DNA of 64,000 nucleotides from Parietaria judaica (Eukaryota > Streptophyta > Magnoliopsida > Rosales > Urticaceae). Positions 12,353 to 20,659 of this stretch are shown one piece after another (position 1 is the stretch's first letter; each line of letters starts with the position of its first letter). The stretch covers positions 17,884,001 to 17,948,000 of the forward strand of contig OX940869.1 of assembly GCA_954871525.1 (NCBI GenBank), read 5' to 3'. The notes beneath the pieces were generated by a model, which saw only the letters and a list, made by a program, of their open reading frames with translations, was not told the origin of the DNA and made no database searches. The translations under genes were made by a program, and so were the position numbers.

Positions 12353-13147
12353 CTAATCCAAAGCTTGAATAATGTTCATCATCTTGGGATGAAGATCAGA
12401 ATCATAATGAACGGTCTTCCTTGAATCAGCTTGAGCCCAAATCTTTTGAATAAGCCCATTCAGCATGCTCTTGAATTTCTTCCATTCTTCTTCGCTTAAG
12501 CCATGTAACTCTTCATTGAAGTCTTGGTTACTCCTCCGAATTGGCTCTTTGAAGCGCCTTTGTTTCTTTGCTCGTAGAATCACATCATTCTCTCTCTCTT
12601 GAAGAAGATTTTTCCTCAAATCTTGGACGTAGTAGAATTTATCGATGGCCGGAGACATGTTGAGCTGCTCGTCGTGACTCGAGTTTGTCTTTGATTCCCT
12701 TGGAAGTTTTGTTGGCTGGGAAGCTTCCTCGACAAGTGTACTCACCACGTGATCTTTTATCGGTAGAACATCATCTCCTACAGTAACCTCATCGACAACC
12801 ACTTTCAATTGTTGTTTTTTCTCTTCTTGTGTGTGAGTCGTTTGTTCAGCCCTGCCAAAGATCTTTTCCATAATTGTATCACATGATATTTCAAAAGACG
12901 TTGGTTGGTTTCTTCGCATTCTTTCCCGCTGTACAGCTTGTGAATGTCCTCCGTGAGTATTTTCAGAACTTCGTGAGTGCAAGCCCCGTTTACGTTCTAT
13001 TCGGTTAACTCTAGCGTGAACTTTATAGATCTGGATCTTCATTACTTGCTTCAGTTCTCCTTTTATTGCTTCCACCATCTCGTCAAGATCACGTTTAGTG
13101 ACAACTTCAAGTTCCTCTTTTTGAGACATAGTAAGATCATAATACAT
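12353..13147 (-). CDS. Small-element ORF, 264 codons, complete copy
   Basis: An intact frame from ATG (13147) to TAG, wholly inside one complete LTR-to-LTR unit. The protein is polar and charged. Residues 8-45 (EELEVVTKRDLDEMVEAIKG) look helical and may form a coiled coil, a basic stretch follows near residues 45-85, and the C-terminus contains LHGLSEEEWKKFKSMLN. No zinc knuckle, protease or RT motif is visible. Its place after leader and primer-binding site suggests a gag-like or accessory protein of a non-autonomous LTR element. That is inference from position; I do not recognise the family. Two broken copies flank it in the array. Confidence 0.6.
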   Translation of the reverse strand: MYYDLTMSQKEELEVVTKRDLDEMVEAIKGELKQVMKIQIYKVHARVNRIERKRGLHSRSSENTHGGHSQAVQRERMRRNQPTSFEISCDTIMEKIFGRAEQTTHTQEEKKQQLKVVVDEVTVGDDVLPIKDHVVSTLVEEASQPTKLPRESKTNSSHDEQLNMSPAIDKFYYVQDLRKNLLQERENDVILRAKKQRRFKEPIRRSNQDFNEELHGLSEEEWKKFKSMLNGLIQKIWAQADSRKTVHYDSDLHPKMMNIIQALD

Positions 13148-13322
13148 ATGGAACTCAAATATGGGCTTTTCTTTTTTTTTTTTCTTTTTTTCTATTTAAT
13201 TTTTTTTCTTTTTTGCCTTTTTTCTTGATACACAATACAGATTTGTAACAAATAAAGAAAAAAATTACAACGAAATAAAGATAGAAATCTGACCGAATTA
13301 GAACCTTAGCTCTGATACCAAA

Positions 13323-13854
13323 TGATACGAACCCCATTAAGAATTACGAGACCCGAAGACAAAATGGTTTCGGATGACTTTACTTCGATCAGATTGTGTG
13401 GAGAATCTGGAATTTCTTGAACCCGAACAAGCAAGAACCGAAGGAGTTGTTATACAACCTTCAAGCCAATACTTTGATGAACTCGATAATAAACTCGTAT
13501 TATGAAGACGCCACAAACGAAGATGGAAATTCACTTGATAAGTCGAAGAACGCCACGGAAAGATTCCGATAAGTTCGTAAAGCTCCTAAGAACTATAAAG
13601 AGAGTTTTAACTCACAAGATATATCTGAAAACTTGATTCTCAGTTCGTTGGTCCTCTTTGTGGCCTTTAAATAGGCATTACAAAGTGGTTGGAATTGATG
13701 ACAACCACTCATAAAACCCCAAGAAAAGACCAGCTTTCGAACTACCCTATTAACTACTACTAATCCCAACAACAACCATTAATTGAAACCCCAATACAGC
13801 AACATGACTAGGTTCAACGTTTTTAACTAAAGGAAATAACCACACACTTAATCA
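13323..13854 (-). repeat. LTR of the small element, second copy
   Basis: 532 bp, highly similar to 11807-12340 with scattered substitutions. It is preceded on the plus strand by the primer-binding site complement GCTCTGATACCA. Confidence 0.82.
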
Positions 13855-14101
13855 AATTTGACCAAACTAATCCAAAGCTTGAATAATGTTCATCATCTTG
13901 GGATGAAGATCAGAATCATAATGAACGGTCTTCCTTGAATCAGCTTGAGCCCAAATCTTTTGAATAAGCCCATTCAGCATGCTCTTGAATTTCTTCCATT
14001 CTTCTTCGCTTAAGCCATGTAACTCTTCATTGAAGTCTTGGTTACTCCTCCGAATTGGCTCTTTGAAGCGCCTTTGTTTCTTTGCTCGTAGAATCACATC
14101 A
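13855..14101 (-). pseudogene. Small-element ORF, 5'-truncated copy
   Basis: The last 76 or so codons of the small-element protein and its stop. Similarity ends abruptly at 14101/14102, where unrelated DNA begins, so the start of the gene, its leader and its 5' LTR were lost at this junction. Confidence 0.8.
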
Positions 14102-14400
14102 CCTATGACGCTTCAGTAGGTCAAAGTTTGGATACTTATGCCGGTAATATTTCTTAGAAAAATAGCATATCGCCTCTTGTATACATATCAATATGACCAG
14201 TAATGGAATTAGAAATTATGTTCGGAGAGGGATAGATTTAAATTTTTAGTGAAATAAAAAGAATGTGTTTATATTGATTTTTTCAACAATAACCGACTAC
14301 TTTGTCTGTAATTACGAAACCTTTGATTCCATCCATAAATTATCTTCCTTATGAATTCTAGTCTTAATAAGACTGTTAGGTCTTACTGTTCATTTGTTAT
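14102..14400. other. Unassigned DNA beside the plastid insertion
   Basis: About 300 bp between the truncated small element and recognisable plastid DNA. It may be diverged plastid or nuclear sequence; I see no gene or repeat in it. Confidence 0.4.
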
Positions 14401-14497
14401 GATATGAATATACCACATCAATTCCTTATGTATGGGTGATGATATTTCATTGATAAAAGCCAATTCCAATATACTTATTGGAGGGTCCCATTGGCGT

Positions 14498-14570
14498 GCA
14501 TCCAGTAAGAATTGATCCTACGAATTCACCTACTATGAGTTGGGTGCTTTAACCATTCAGCCATGGATGC
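14498..14570 (-). pseudogene. trnI-CAU: Plastid-derived trnI-CAU pseudogene
   Basis: On the minus strand it starts GCATCCATGGCTGAATGG and ends TTACTGGATGC, the plastid trnI-CAU gene. The CAT anticodon is still there. Compared with the usual plastid gene the anticodon stem side and the T arm are altered (the T-loop TTCAA has become ATCAA, and a stem base is changed), so it should not fold or work as a tRNA. Comparison is from memory. Confidence 0.8.
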
Positions 14571-14664
14571 TTAGTGGGGATCCTTGTACATGGTGAATAA
14601 TGAAATTCCAATTGAAATAAAATCTTTAGGGTAAATTAATGCAATTTAGGAGGACTTGATCTTA

Positions 14665-14835
14665 ATGAAAGGACGTCAATTCAAATCCTGGATTTTCGAA
14701 TTGAGAGAGAGCAAGAATTCTCACTATCTCTTAGATTCATGGACCCAATTGAATTCAATGGTATCTTTCATTCACATTTTTTTTCAATCACAAAACGTTT
14801 TATAAAACTCTTGGACTTCTGAATTTGGAGTATCC
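14665..14835 (+). pseudogene. ycf2: Plastid ycf2 5' fragment in the nucleus
   Basis: Begins at the ycf2 start codon (ATGAAAGGACGTCAATTCAA) and follows the plastid gene for about 170 bp, with substitutions and a short deletion in the GAGAGA region, to GGAGTATCC. There the copia LTR starts. The next ycf2 bases are found on the minus strand at 748-657. The fragment was a relic before the retrotransposon landed in it. Confidence 0.85.
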
Positions 14836-16438
14836 TGTTGGACATATGTGTCCTTAAACAAGATAGTTTATCCATTTGTAAAAGATTATGACAAGTCGTT
14901 GAATAAAGATGATGCTTATTATGATAATCTTATTATAGTTTCTGGTAGAGTAAAATAGAATGTTTGATTCCTTAGTTCATAAAGGATGCAATTATGTTAT
15001 TATTATCACAACAGAGTCAATGTGAGGAAGAATTAATAATCATAATAAATGAACTTAAAATGTCCGTGACCTGATCAACTGGGTGGGAGCCCATTAATCG
15101 TATAAGGTCATTAATGTGACTAAGTGATAATCCTATTCTGGATTTTGTGTGTGTCACACTCACTAGAAGTGCATTAAGTATGAAGTGTCTTCATACTGGA
15201 CTGGACCTGACTTAAACTCCGGAAGTTATCATATAAGACCGTCACTGATAACTTGGAGTTGAGTCACTAGTAGATGATCAAATGGATATTCGATCTAAGT
15301 CCTGAGTGATCTTGAGTCCAAGCTGCTGGCTTGATTGTTCTTTGATTTAACCGTTAAAGAACACGAAATATTACCGCTGTTCCCAACACTATTATTTTGG
15401 GAACATGATAGTCAGCAGTAAGGGTAGCTTGGTCATAGACATGGGCATCACACAGCTCTCTTCAGAGTGATGATGATTCCCTTGATTGTCGGTGGTGAGA
15501 AGTGAGAGGTATCCGTGCGCAACTTATGAATCGAAACCATAAGTGGGTCACTCATAATATTACTGACTGAGTCAAGGATGAAAATGCAATGAGGGGCATA
15601 ACGGTAGAAACCGCCTGCTCGTGTGTGGATCATCAAGTGAAAGATCAATAACCCGAATTTGATTGTATCAATGGACACCCTGCTGATATAAAGGGAATAA
15701 TATATACCGTATCACTAAAGAGTGCAGCCTCGGGTCTATAGTGGAATCACTTCGAGGTTTGACGAACAACTAGCAGTTCGTTGGAGCTTAAGTGATACGG
15801 GTCCATGGTCCCCAGGATAGCTCCGTAACGGATGATACGTACGTGATTAAAATACATTCTGGATAATGTTTAATCATTTGGCTTGACTTATAAAACTGAA
15901 AGGTCTGTGGCAGACGTCAGATAGTTTTATCGTTAGCGTGGCAAAAGTACCATATTTTGGTACACGAAATTAACTGATAAAAGAAAGTTAGAATTTAGAT
16001 TTTCTATCAGCACCATGTTGTTGGAAATTAAATTCTAAGCAACTTTGCTTTTTGAACCAAGTCATTTCGACTTACGGTTAGTGATTTATGGATTTTCTAA
16101 GTTTATGATCGGTTCGATAAACTTTGAAATTAAATCACATGTCACGAATTTAAATGATGGTGTGGCACCATGACATTTTAATGTGTGATATTGAGATCAG
16201 GAAATATTAATATAATTTAATTATTTGAATTTAATTATTACTATGTTATTAATAATTAATTAATAATTAATAGATTTATATTAATAAATAAAAATATATA
16301 TTTATATGTGTAAATTCGAATTAGGGTTTCATAGTATGAAACCCTAGCCAATTCGAATAACATGATTTGGTCTTTCCATATTTGCGGCATAAGTACCAAA
16401 TGTTTTGGTATTTTAGCAAATCCCTAAAATCAATATTA

Positions 16439-16925
16439 TCCATTGGATCGGTTATGATTTAATATCAACCGTTGGATTAGGATATTGATAAATTCGAATT
16501 TGATAACTTGGTGACCAAGTTTAAATTTTCGAATTTGGTTAATTAATTATATCCGTTAGATCGGTATAAGATTTAATCTTTACCGTCGGATTGGAAATTA
16601 ATTAATTATATATATTTATATAATTTTCGAATTAAAGATTAAGGATAAAATCGAAATTGTTTTTAATAAATCTTTTTATATTTGATTTTATCCTAATCTA
16701 ATTTGATCCATTAGATCGGTTTAAAGATTTATCTCAACCGTTGGATCTAGATAATGATAATTCGAATTTTAATATAAATATATATGATAATTCGAATTTA
16801 ATAAAGATAAGAAGATAAGATTGGATTTTAAATTTATCCAAATCTTTCTTATTTAATTAAATCCCTAATTAATTATATCCATTGGATTTAGATGAGATTA
16901 AATCTGGACCATTGGATTAAGATAA
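16439..16925 (+). promoter_or_regulatory. U3 repeat cluster with CCGTTGGAT-type motifs
   Basis: Four degenerate units begin near 16439, 16552, 16707 and 16878. Each opens with TCC(A/G)TT(A/G)GAT, usually followed by CGGT, and about 25-30 bases later has ACC(G/A)T(T/C)GGAT, then GATA/TTCGAATTT-like words. They lie just upstream of the LTR TATA box and recur in all six LTRs. An enhancer role is inference. Confidence 0.5.
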
Positions 16926-16993
16926 TTAATTATATTTAATATATAGAATTCGAATTTTAGGGAGGGAATTTCTCCAATTCGGTTACGGTTTGA

Positions 16994-17004
16994 GCCTATA
17001 AATA
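16994..17004 (+). promoter_or_regulatory. LTR TATA box (element B)
   Basis: GCCTATAAATA inside the LTR, about 575 bp before its end, is the likely TATA box. Transcription would start about 30 bases downstream, in the GAGGCTCATTCTACAC region. The matching site is at 24618 in the 3' LTR. Confidence 0.6.
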
Positions 17005-17573
17005 AGAGGCTCATTCTACACATTTTACACACCTTTCCCCAGAGAAAAATTCGAACTCTCCCTCTTCCTCAGGGTCTGCGAATTTTCTCTCTGATCTCTC
17101 TTTTCTGGTTCGGTTTAGGAGACTATTTCTCCGGAAACTTAAAAAGAACCATCAGTTAAAATTTTGCGACGGAGTCCTGCCGGCGAAGCCCACGCTTCGG
17201 TACGAGGATTCCAGGAGAATATCCCGGAAGATCACGGGAGTTTCCCTCAGCACTGGCGGAGCCCTGCCCGATTCAGAACGCGCAGCCGGAAGTCGTCAAT
17301 TGAGGTACGGCCTTATGCATTGGGTTAATAAATGCAACCATTTACTGGTTTCTATTTATTTCCTATTATGACTAGATTATTAATAATGATTTATGAATAT
17401 TAAATTACATAATATTTATCAGATCTTGGGATATGGATATTATCCGATATTCGGACCGTTGTACATATAACAAGTTTTCCGCTTTAAAATAATTTTTTAA
17501 ATGTTACCCGGATGGTCCGGAGGTACAATTCGTGATAATTTTCAAGGAATCCGATACGTGATTCCCAACAAAT

Positions 17574-17585
17574 TGTATCAGAGCC
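17574..17585 (+). other. Defective primer-binding site, element B
   Basis: Reads TGTATCAGAGCC where A and C have TGGTATCAGAGCC. One G is lost in the tRNA-Met complement, which should weaken or abolish priming. Confidence 0.75.
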
Positions 17586-17721
17586 ATGGTTCAAGGATAA
17601 ATAATTACGTAATTTAATTAATGGGTTTAAGAACGAATTATTTGATGAATAAAATTAATTATTTAAAATTGAAATTTTGAATTTCTAGATATTTTAAATA
17701 TTAATTTAAAATAAGAAAAAT

Positions 17722-18068
17722 TACCCGACCCGAAATATCGGACCGGGTAGTTGGACCGGGCTGCCCTTGGCAGCCCAGCCCGAGAATGACGCGAACAGGG
17801 GCTGCCGCTGCAGCCCCAGGTTGTTCGCCAGGGGCAAAGCCCACGGGCCAGGCCCACGGGCAGGGCCCTCGCCAAGGCCATTCGGCCAGGGGAAGGGCAC
17901 CCGTGTGGGCCTGGCGGGCTGGCCGCAGGCCACGCTGCCTGGCAGCGGAATGGGCCTGCAGGCCCAGCCCGAAGTGCCAGGGCAATGCCCTGGCCTACCC
18001 GTGGGATGTCCCTGCCCATTCCACGGGCACGTGGGCCCGGGCTTAAGCCCGGAGGGCCCACGTGCAAT
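17722..18068 (+). repeat. GC-rich palindromic leader block (element B)
   Basis: A chain of inverted repeats: GGGCCTGCAGGCCC (17952-17965), GCCAGGGCAATGCCCTGGC (17976-17994) and a 39-base palindrome at 18027-18065, GCACGTGGGCCC paired with GGGCCCACGTGC around GGGCTTAAGCCC, with a three-base bulge. Strong RNA folding is expected in the genomic transcript. Frames of 70-130 codons on both strands are compositional by-products. Confidence 0.7.
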
Positions 18069-18179
18069 TTTTTTTATATGGGTCGGATTTTTATTCCGAC
18101 CCCGATCCCGTGGATTAATTATTAATTATTATTAATGAAATTAATATTTATGAATTAAAATTAATTATGATTAATTAAT

Positions 18180-18420
18180 ATGAATTAAAATATGGATGTT
18201 ATTTCTGGATAAATAACATTGTCTTATTTTAATTCATTCATAAATTTAAATATGGATTTTATTTAATAATTAAATAACATTGTCTTATTTAATAAATTAA
18301 AATATGGATGATAATATTCGAAGAATAATATCATTGTCTTATTTTAATATTTCATAAATAATTATTAAAGGGCATTAAAATGTTTAATGATAATTCTTAG
18401 AGAATAAGTATCATTAATTA
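18180..18420 (+). repeat. Tandem AT-rich hairpins in the leader (element B)
   Basis: Three units share the flanks ATATGGAT and ATTGTCTTATTTAA, with different but self-complementary centres between them (for example GTTATTTCTGGATAAATAAC). A fourth, looser hairpin lies at about 18385-18420. Present in A and C too. Confidence 0.5.
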
Positions 18421-18925
18421 TGAATATTCATCATAGATATAATTTGATATAACCTATTTTCATAACCCTCAAACATAGTGTCTATGTTTAGATCATTATT
18501 AATATGTCTATATAGGATAGATATAAATAATAAAGAGTAAATGTAAAAGTGTTAATTATTAGTCGGAAAAATTTCAAACGTACAATCTTGCCTAAGGAAG
18601 AGGGAATCAAAAGTGGGGCCGGTTCACCATCCACTTCTGGGTGACCGGTTAGGACCCCTCCCATCGACCTGGAGAGCGTACGTTTTGATCTATCACTACC
18701 GACGAAATAATAAACACATTTTTTTTAGGGCTTATTTTAAAATTACGTGACGTAATAAATGAAGCCAAAATATAAACTTTTAATGTGTCATTAATAGACA
18801 GTTTATATAATAAGTTTTTATAACTTAGAAATTAAAAACGTTATTTCCTAAAAACAATGGCAAGTATAGAATAAAACAAAGGTCTCCATTATTACTGTCA
18901 CAAGGTCTGCTAACCACACCGCCTC

Positions 18926-19290
18926 GAGTCACCCTAGTGTGTCCATTCTCTAAGGAAGGTGTGCTTGTGGGAGGTTTGACACCGTGATAGTTCCAAAAGA
19001 ATATGGGGACGGAGGAATCTTGGAAATGGACCGCGAGTCACCCTAGAGTGACCATTCCCAAAGGACGACATTTCCAAGAGGATCCCGAGAACCGAAAATA
19101 ATGGGTTAAGCTTGCACGGAAGTTGGTGCTTCCCGACCGTCTATGGTGATAGTTAATAATCATAGAGGACTTTTGTAGTTCTTGTTATGAATATTAATTA
19201 AGTTTATGACTAAAACTTAGTTTAACCAAACTACACGGTTGATACCGCGAGTCACCCTGGAGTGACCATGCCACTAAGGACGGCAACGAC
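18926..19290 (+). repeat. Triple GTCACCCTAGAGTGAC inverted repeats in the leader
   Basis: Copies at 18926, 19035 and 19249 share GAGTCACCCTAGAGTGACCA with a few changes, each followed by TTCC/TGCC and AAGGA. The core GTCAC-N6-GTGAC can pair with itself. The copies precede gag by 200-500 bases. All three elements have them. Confidence 0.6.
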
Positions 19291-19450
19291 GTGTACAGTC
19301 GGTTAAATTATCACGAAATAGTTAAAGGGTTTATTTAACGTTTTTCCCAGAACATGTTTGCATCATGTAACTATTTCAAATAAAATATTTTTCTAAACAT
19401 TCTACCTATAATAAAGTTTAATAAGTTTCTTTTTCAATGCCAGTCTAAAA

Positions 19451-20287
19451 ATGTCGAATCCAATCATGTCACTGCTATCGAACAACACTCTCGCCGGAAG
19501 TAACTTTCCAAAATGGAAGAGCAACATAAATATTGTCTTGATCAGTGAAAACATACGTTTTGTTCTCACCGATGAATGTCCCCCTGCACCGGCTGCTAAC
19601 AGCGCCAGAGGTGTAAAGGAACTCTATGACTCTTGGATTCATGCAAACAATCGTGCTAAGGCATATATGCTGGCTAGCATGTCTGATTCACTAAGAGTCA
19701 AGCTAGAGGGAAAGGACGCTGCTTATGATATCATGGAATCTCTCCAAGGTATGTATGGAAAGCAGTCTGAGCAAGCTCAACATGAAGCGACTCGTCGCTA
19801 CATGAATGCCAAAATGAAACCAGGGACATATGTTCGTGACCATGTCATGAGTATGACCAATTGGTTTAATGAGGCTGAGCTGCATGGGGCCGTGGTGGAT
19901 GAGAGATCTCAGATCAGCATCATTCTTAACTCGCTGTCACCTGAGTTCGTTCCATTCACCAGCAACTACATTATGAACAAACTGAAATATGGTTTGACAC
20001 AGTTAATTAATGAGTTGCAAACCTTTGAGGACATCTCGGGTTTGATCAAGAAGAAATCTGAATTGAACGTGATGTTCAAGAAAGGATCTTCTTCCAAAAA
20101 CTCGAAGATGAAGAAAAGGCCCGGTCCTAAGAAGAAATGGGGGAAGAATTTCCAGCCAAAGACAGAAAGCAAGAAAACTGCTGAGAAAGGAAGATGCTTC
20201 CTTTGCAAGGAAAAGGGACATTGGAAAAGAGATTGTCCCAAATTCCATAATGAAAAGAAGAATGAAACCGGTGAGTGTCTCACCTGA
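19451..20287 (+). CDS. Copia gag protein (element B)
   Basis: 278 codons from ATG to TGA. The N-terminal 210 residues are a UBN2/gag-polypeptide-type copia capsid region (FPKWKSNINIVL near residue 20, YDIMESLQGMYG near 95, ILNSLSPEF near 157). A lysine-rich linker follows, then one CCHC zinc knuckle, CFLCKEKGHWKRDC, near residues 249-262, that binds nucleic acid. Gag assembles the virus-like particle in the cytoplasm and packages element RNA. It is intact and almost identical to the gag of element C (52636-53472). It is followed not by protease but by non-coding DNA, so it would be made alone. Confidence 0.9.
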   Translation: MSNPIMSLLSNNTLAGSNFPKWKSNINIVLISENIRFVLTDECPPAPAANSARGVKELYDSWIHANNRAKAYMLASMSDSLRVKLEGKDAAYDIMESLQGMYGKQSEQAQHEATRRYMNAKMKPGTYVRDHVMSMTNWFNEAELHGAVVDERSQISIILNSLSPEFVPFTSNYIMNKLKYGLTQLINELQTFEDISGLIKKKSELNVMFKKGSSSKNSKMKKRPGPKKKWGKNFQPKTESKKTAEKGRCFLCKEKGHWKRDCPKFHNEKKNETGECLT

Positions 20288-20371
20288 TAAGTTACTTATC
20301 ACACATTTGTTTTAGAAAGTCTTTTCTCCAAAGATCTAAAACTGAAACATGTGACATTCTTTGTTTTTCAG
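20271..20371 (+). other. Possible intron at the end of copia gag
   Basis: A good donor (G|GTGAGT at 20271) and a T-rich acceptor (TTTGTTTTTCAG ending 20371) bound 101 bp. Splicing would replace the last five gag residues and stop six codons after the junction. The same sites exist at 53456-53556 in element C. Unproven. Confidence 0.3.
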
Positions 20372-20659
20372 CAGCAGCTAAGGAGTGATTGCCGGAAGTC
20401 GTCCGAGAGTCTAGGAGATACATAATGGCGAAATAAAGAGGCTCAATTTTTTTTTATTTACTCATTTATTTAATGTAAGGATCTCATGAAAGGCGATTTG
20501 AAAAACTTTCAATTTTTATCTTCATTATTCTTAAATAAAATTTATTTTTGATCCTATGCAATATTGAGTAAATATCTGAGTTCTTTAAACCTTTTATCAA
20601 AAGGGTTGATCATAGTGATGATAACACTATGATGGAAATTAAAGACAATACTTAAGTAA
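20288..20659 (+). other. Non-coding joint replacing protease and integrase (element B)
   Basis: About 370 bp, AT-rich, with stops in all frames and AATAAA-like words. The equivalent stretch in element C (53473-53843) is nearly identical, so the protease-integrase loss happened once, before these copies spread. Confidence 0.6.

Larger units (their letters stand above)
11495..14101 (-). mobile_element. Tandem array of a small non-autonomous LTR element
   Basis: Read on the minus strand: partial internal region (14101-13855), LTR (13854-13323), complete internal region (13322-12341), LTR (12340-11807), partial internal region (11806-11495). The array continues after inversion at 25191-26407. 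LTRs are about 532 bp, TGATTAAG...GTATCA. A primer-binding site (TGGTATCAGAGC) follows each LTR. The 982 bp internal region has one reading frame and no RT, integrase or protease, like TR-GAG-type non-autonomous elements. The alternating pattern indicates unequal recombination between copies. The 14101 end is cut inside the reading frame where it meets other DNA. Confidence 0.8.
14401..14835 (+). other. Nuclear plastid DNA insertion, trnI-CAU to ycf2 start
   Basis: The plastid order trnI-CAU (minus) then ycf2 (plus) is kept, with the usual spacer words GCTTAGTGGGGATCC and TTGTACATGGTGAATAA between them. Many substitutions show that it is old and non-functional. It ends at TATCC, where copia element B begins, and continues in inverted form at 748-657. 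The left boundary is approximate. Confidence 0.82.
14836..17570 (+). repeat. 5' LTR of copia element B
   Basis: 2735 bp, TGTTGGACATATG...GTGATTCCCAACA. It carries a private 12-bp deletion in a TATA-repeat tract near 16300. Informative variants match the LTR at 749-3495, not this element's own 3' LTR. U3 ends near 17025. Confidence 0.93.

Noticed and set aside
14498..14570. A functional nuclear tRNA gene
   Set aside because: It is plastid trnI-CAU with damaged anticodon-stem and T-arm bases, within a decayed plastid insertion.
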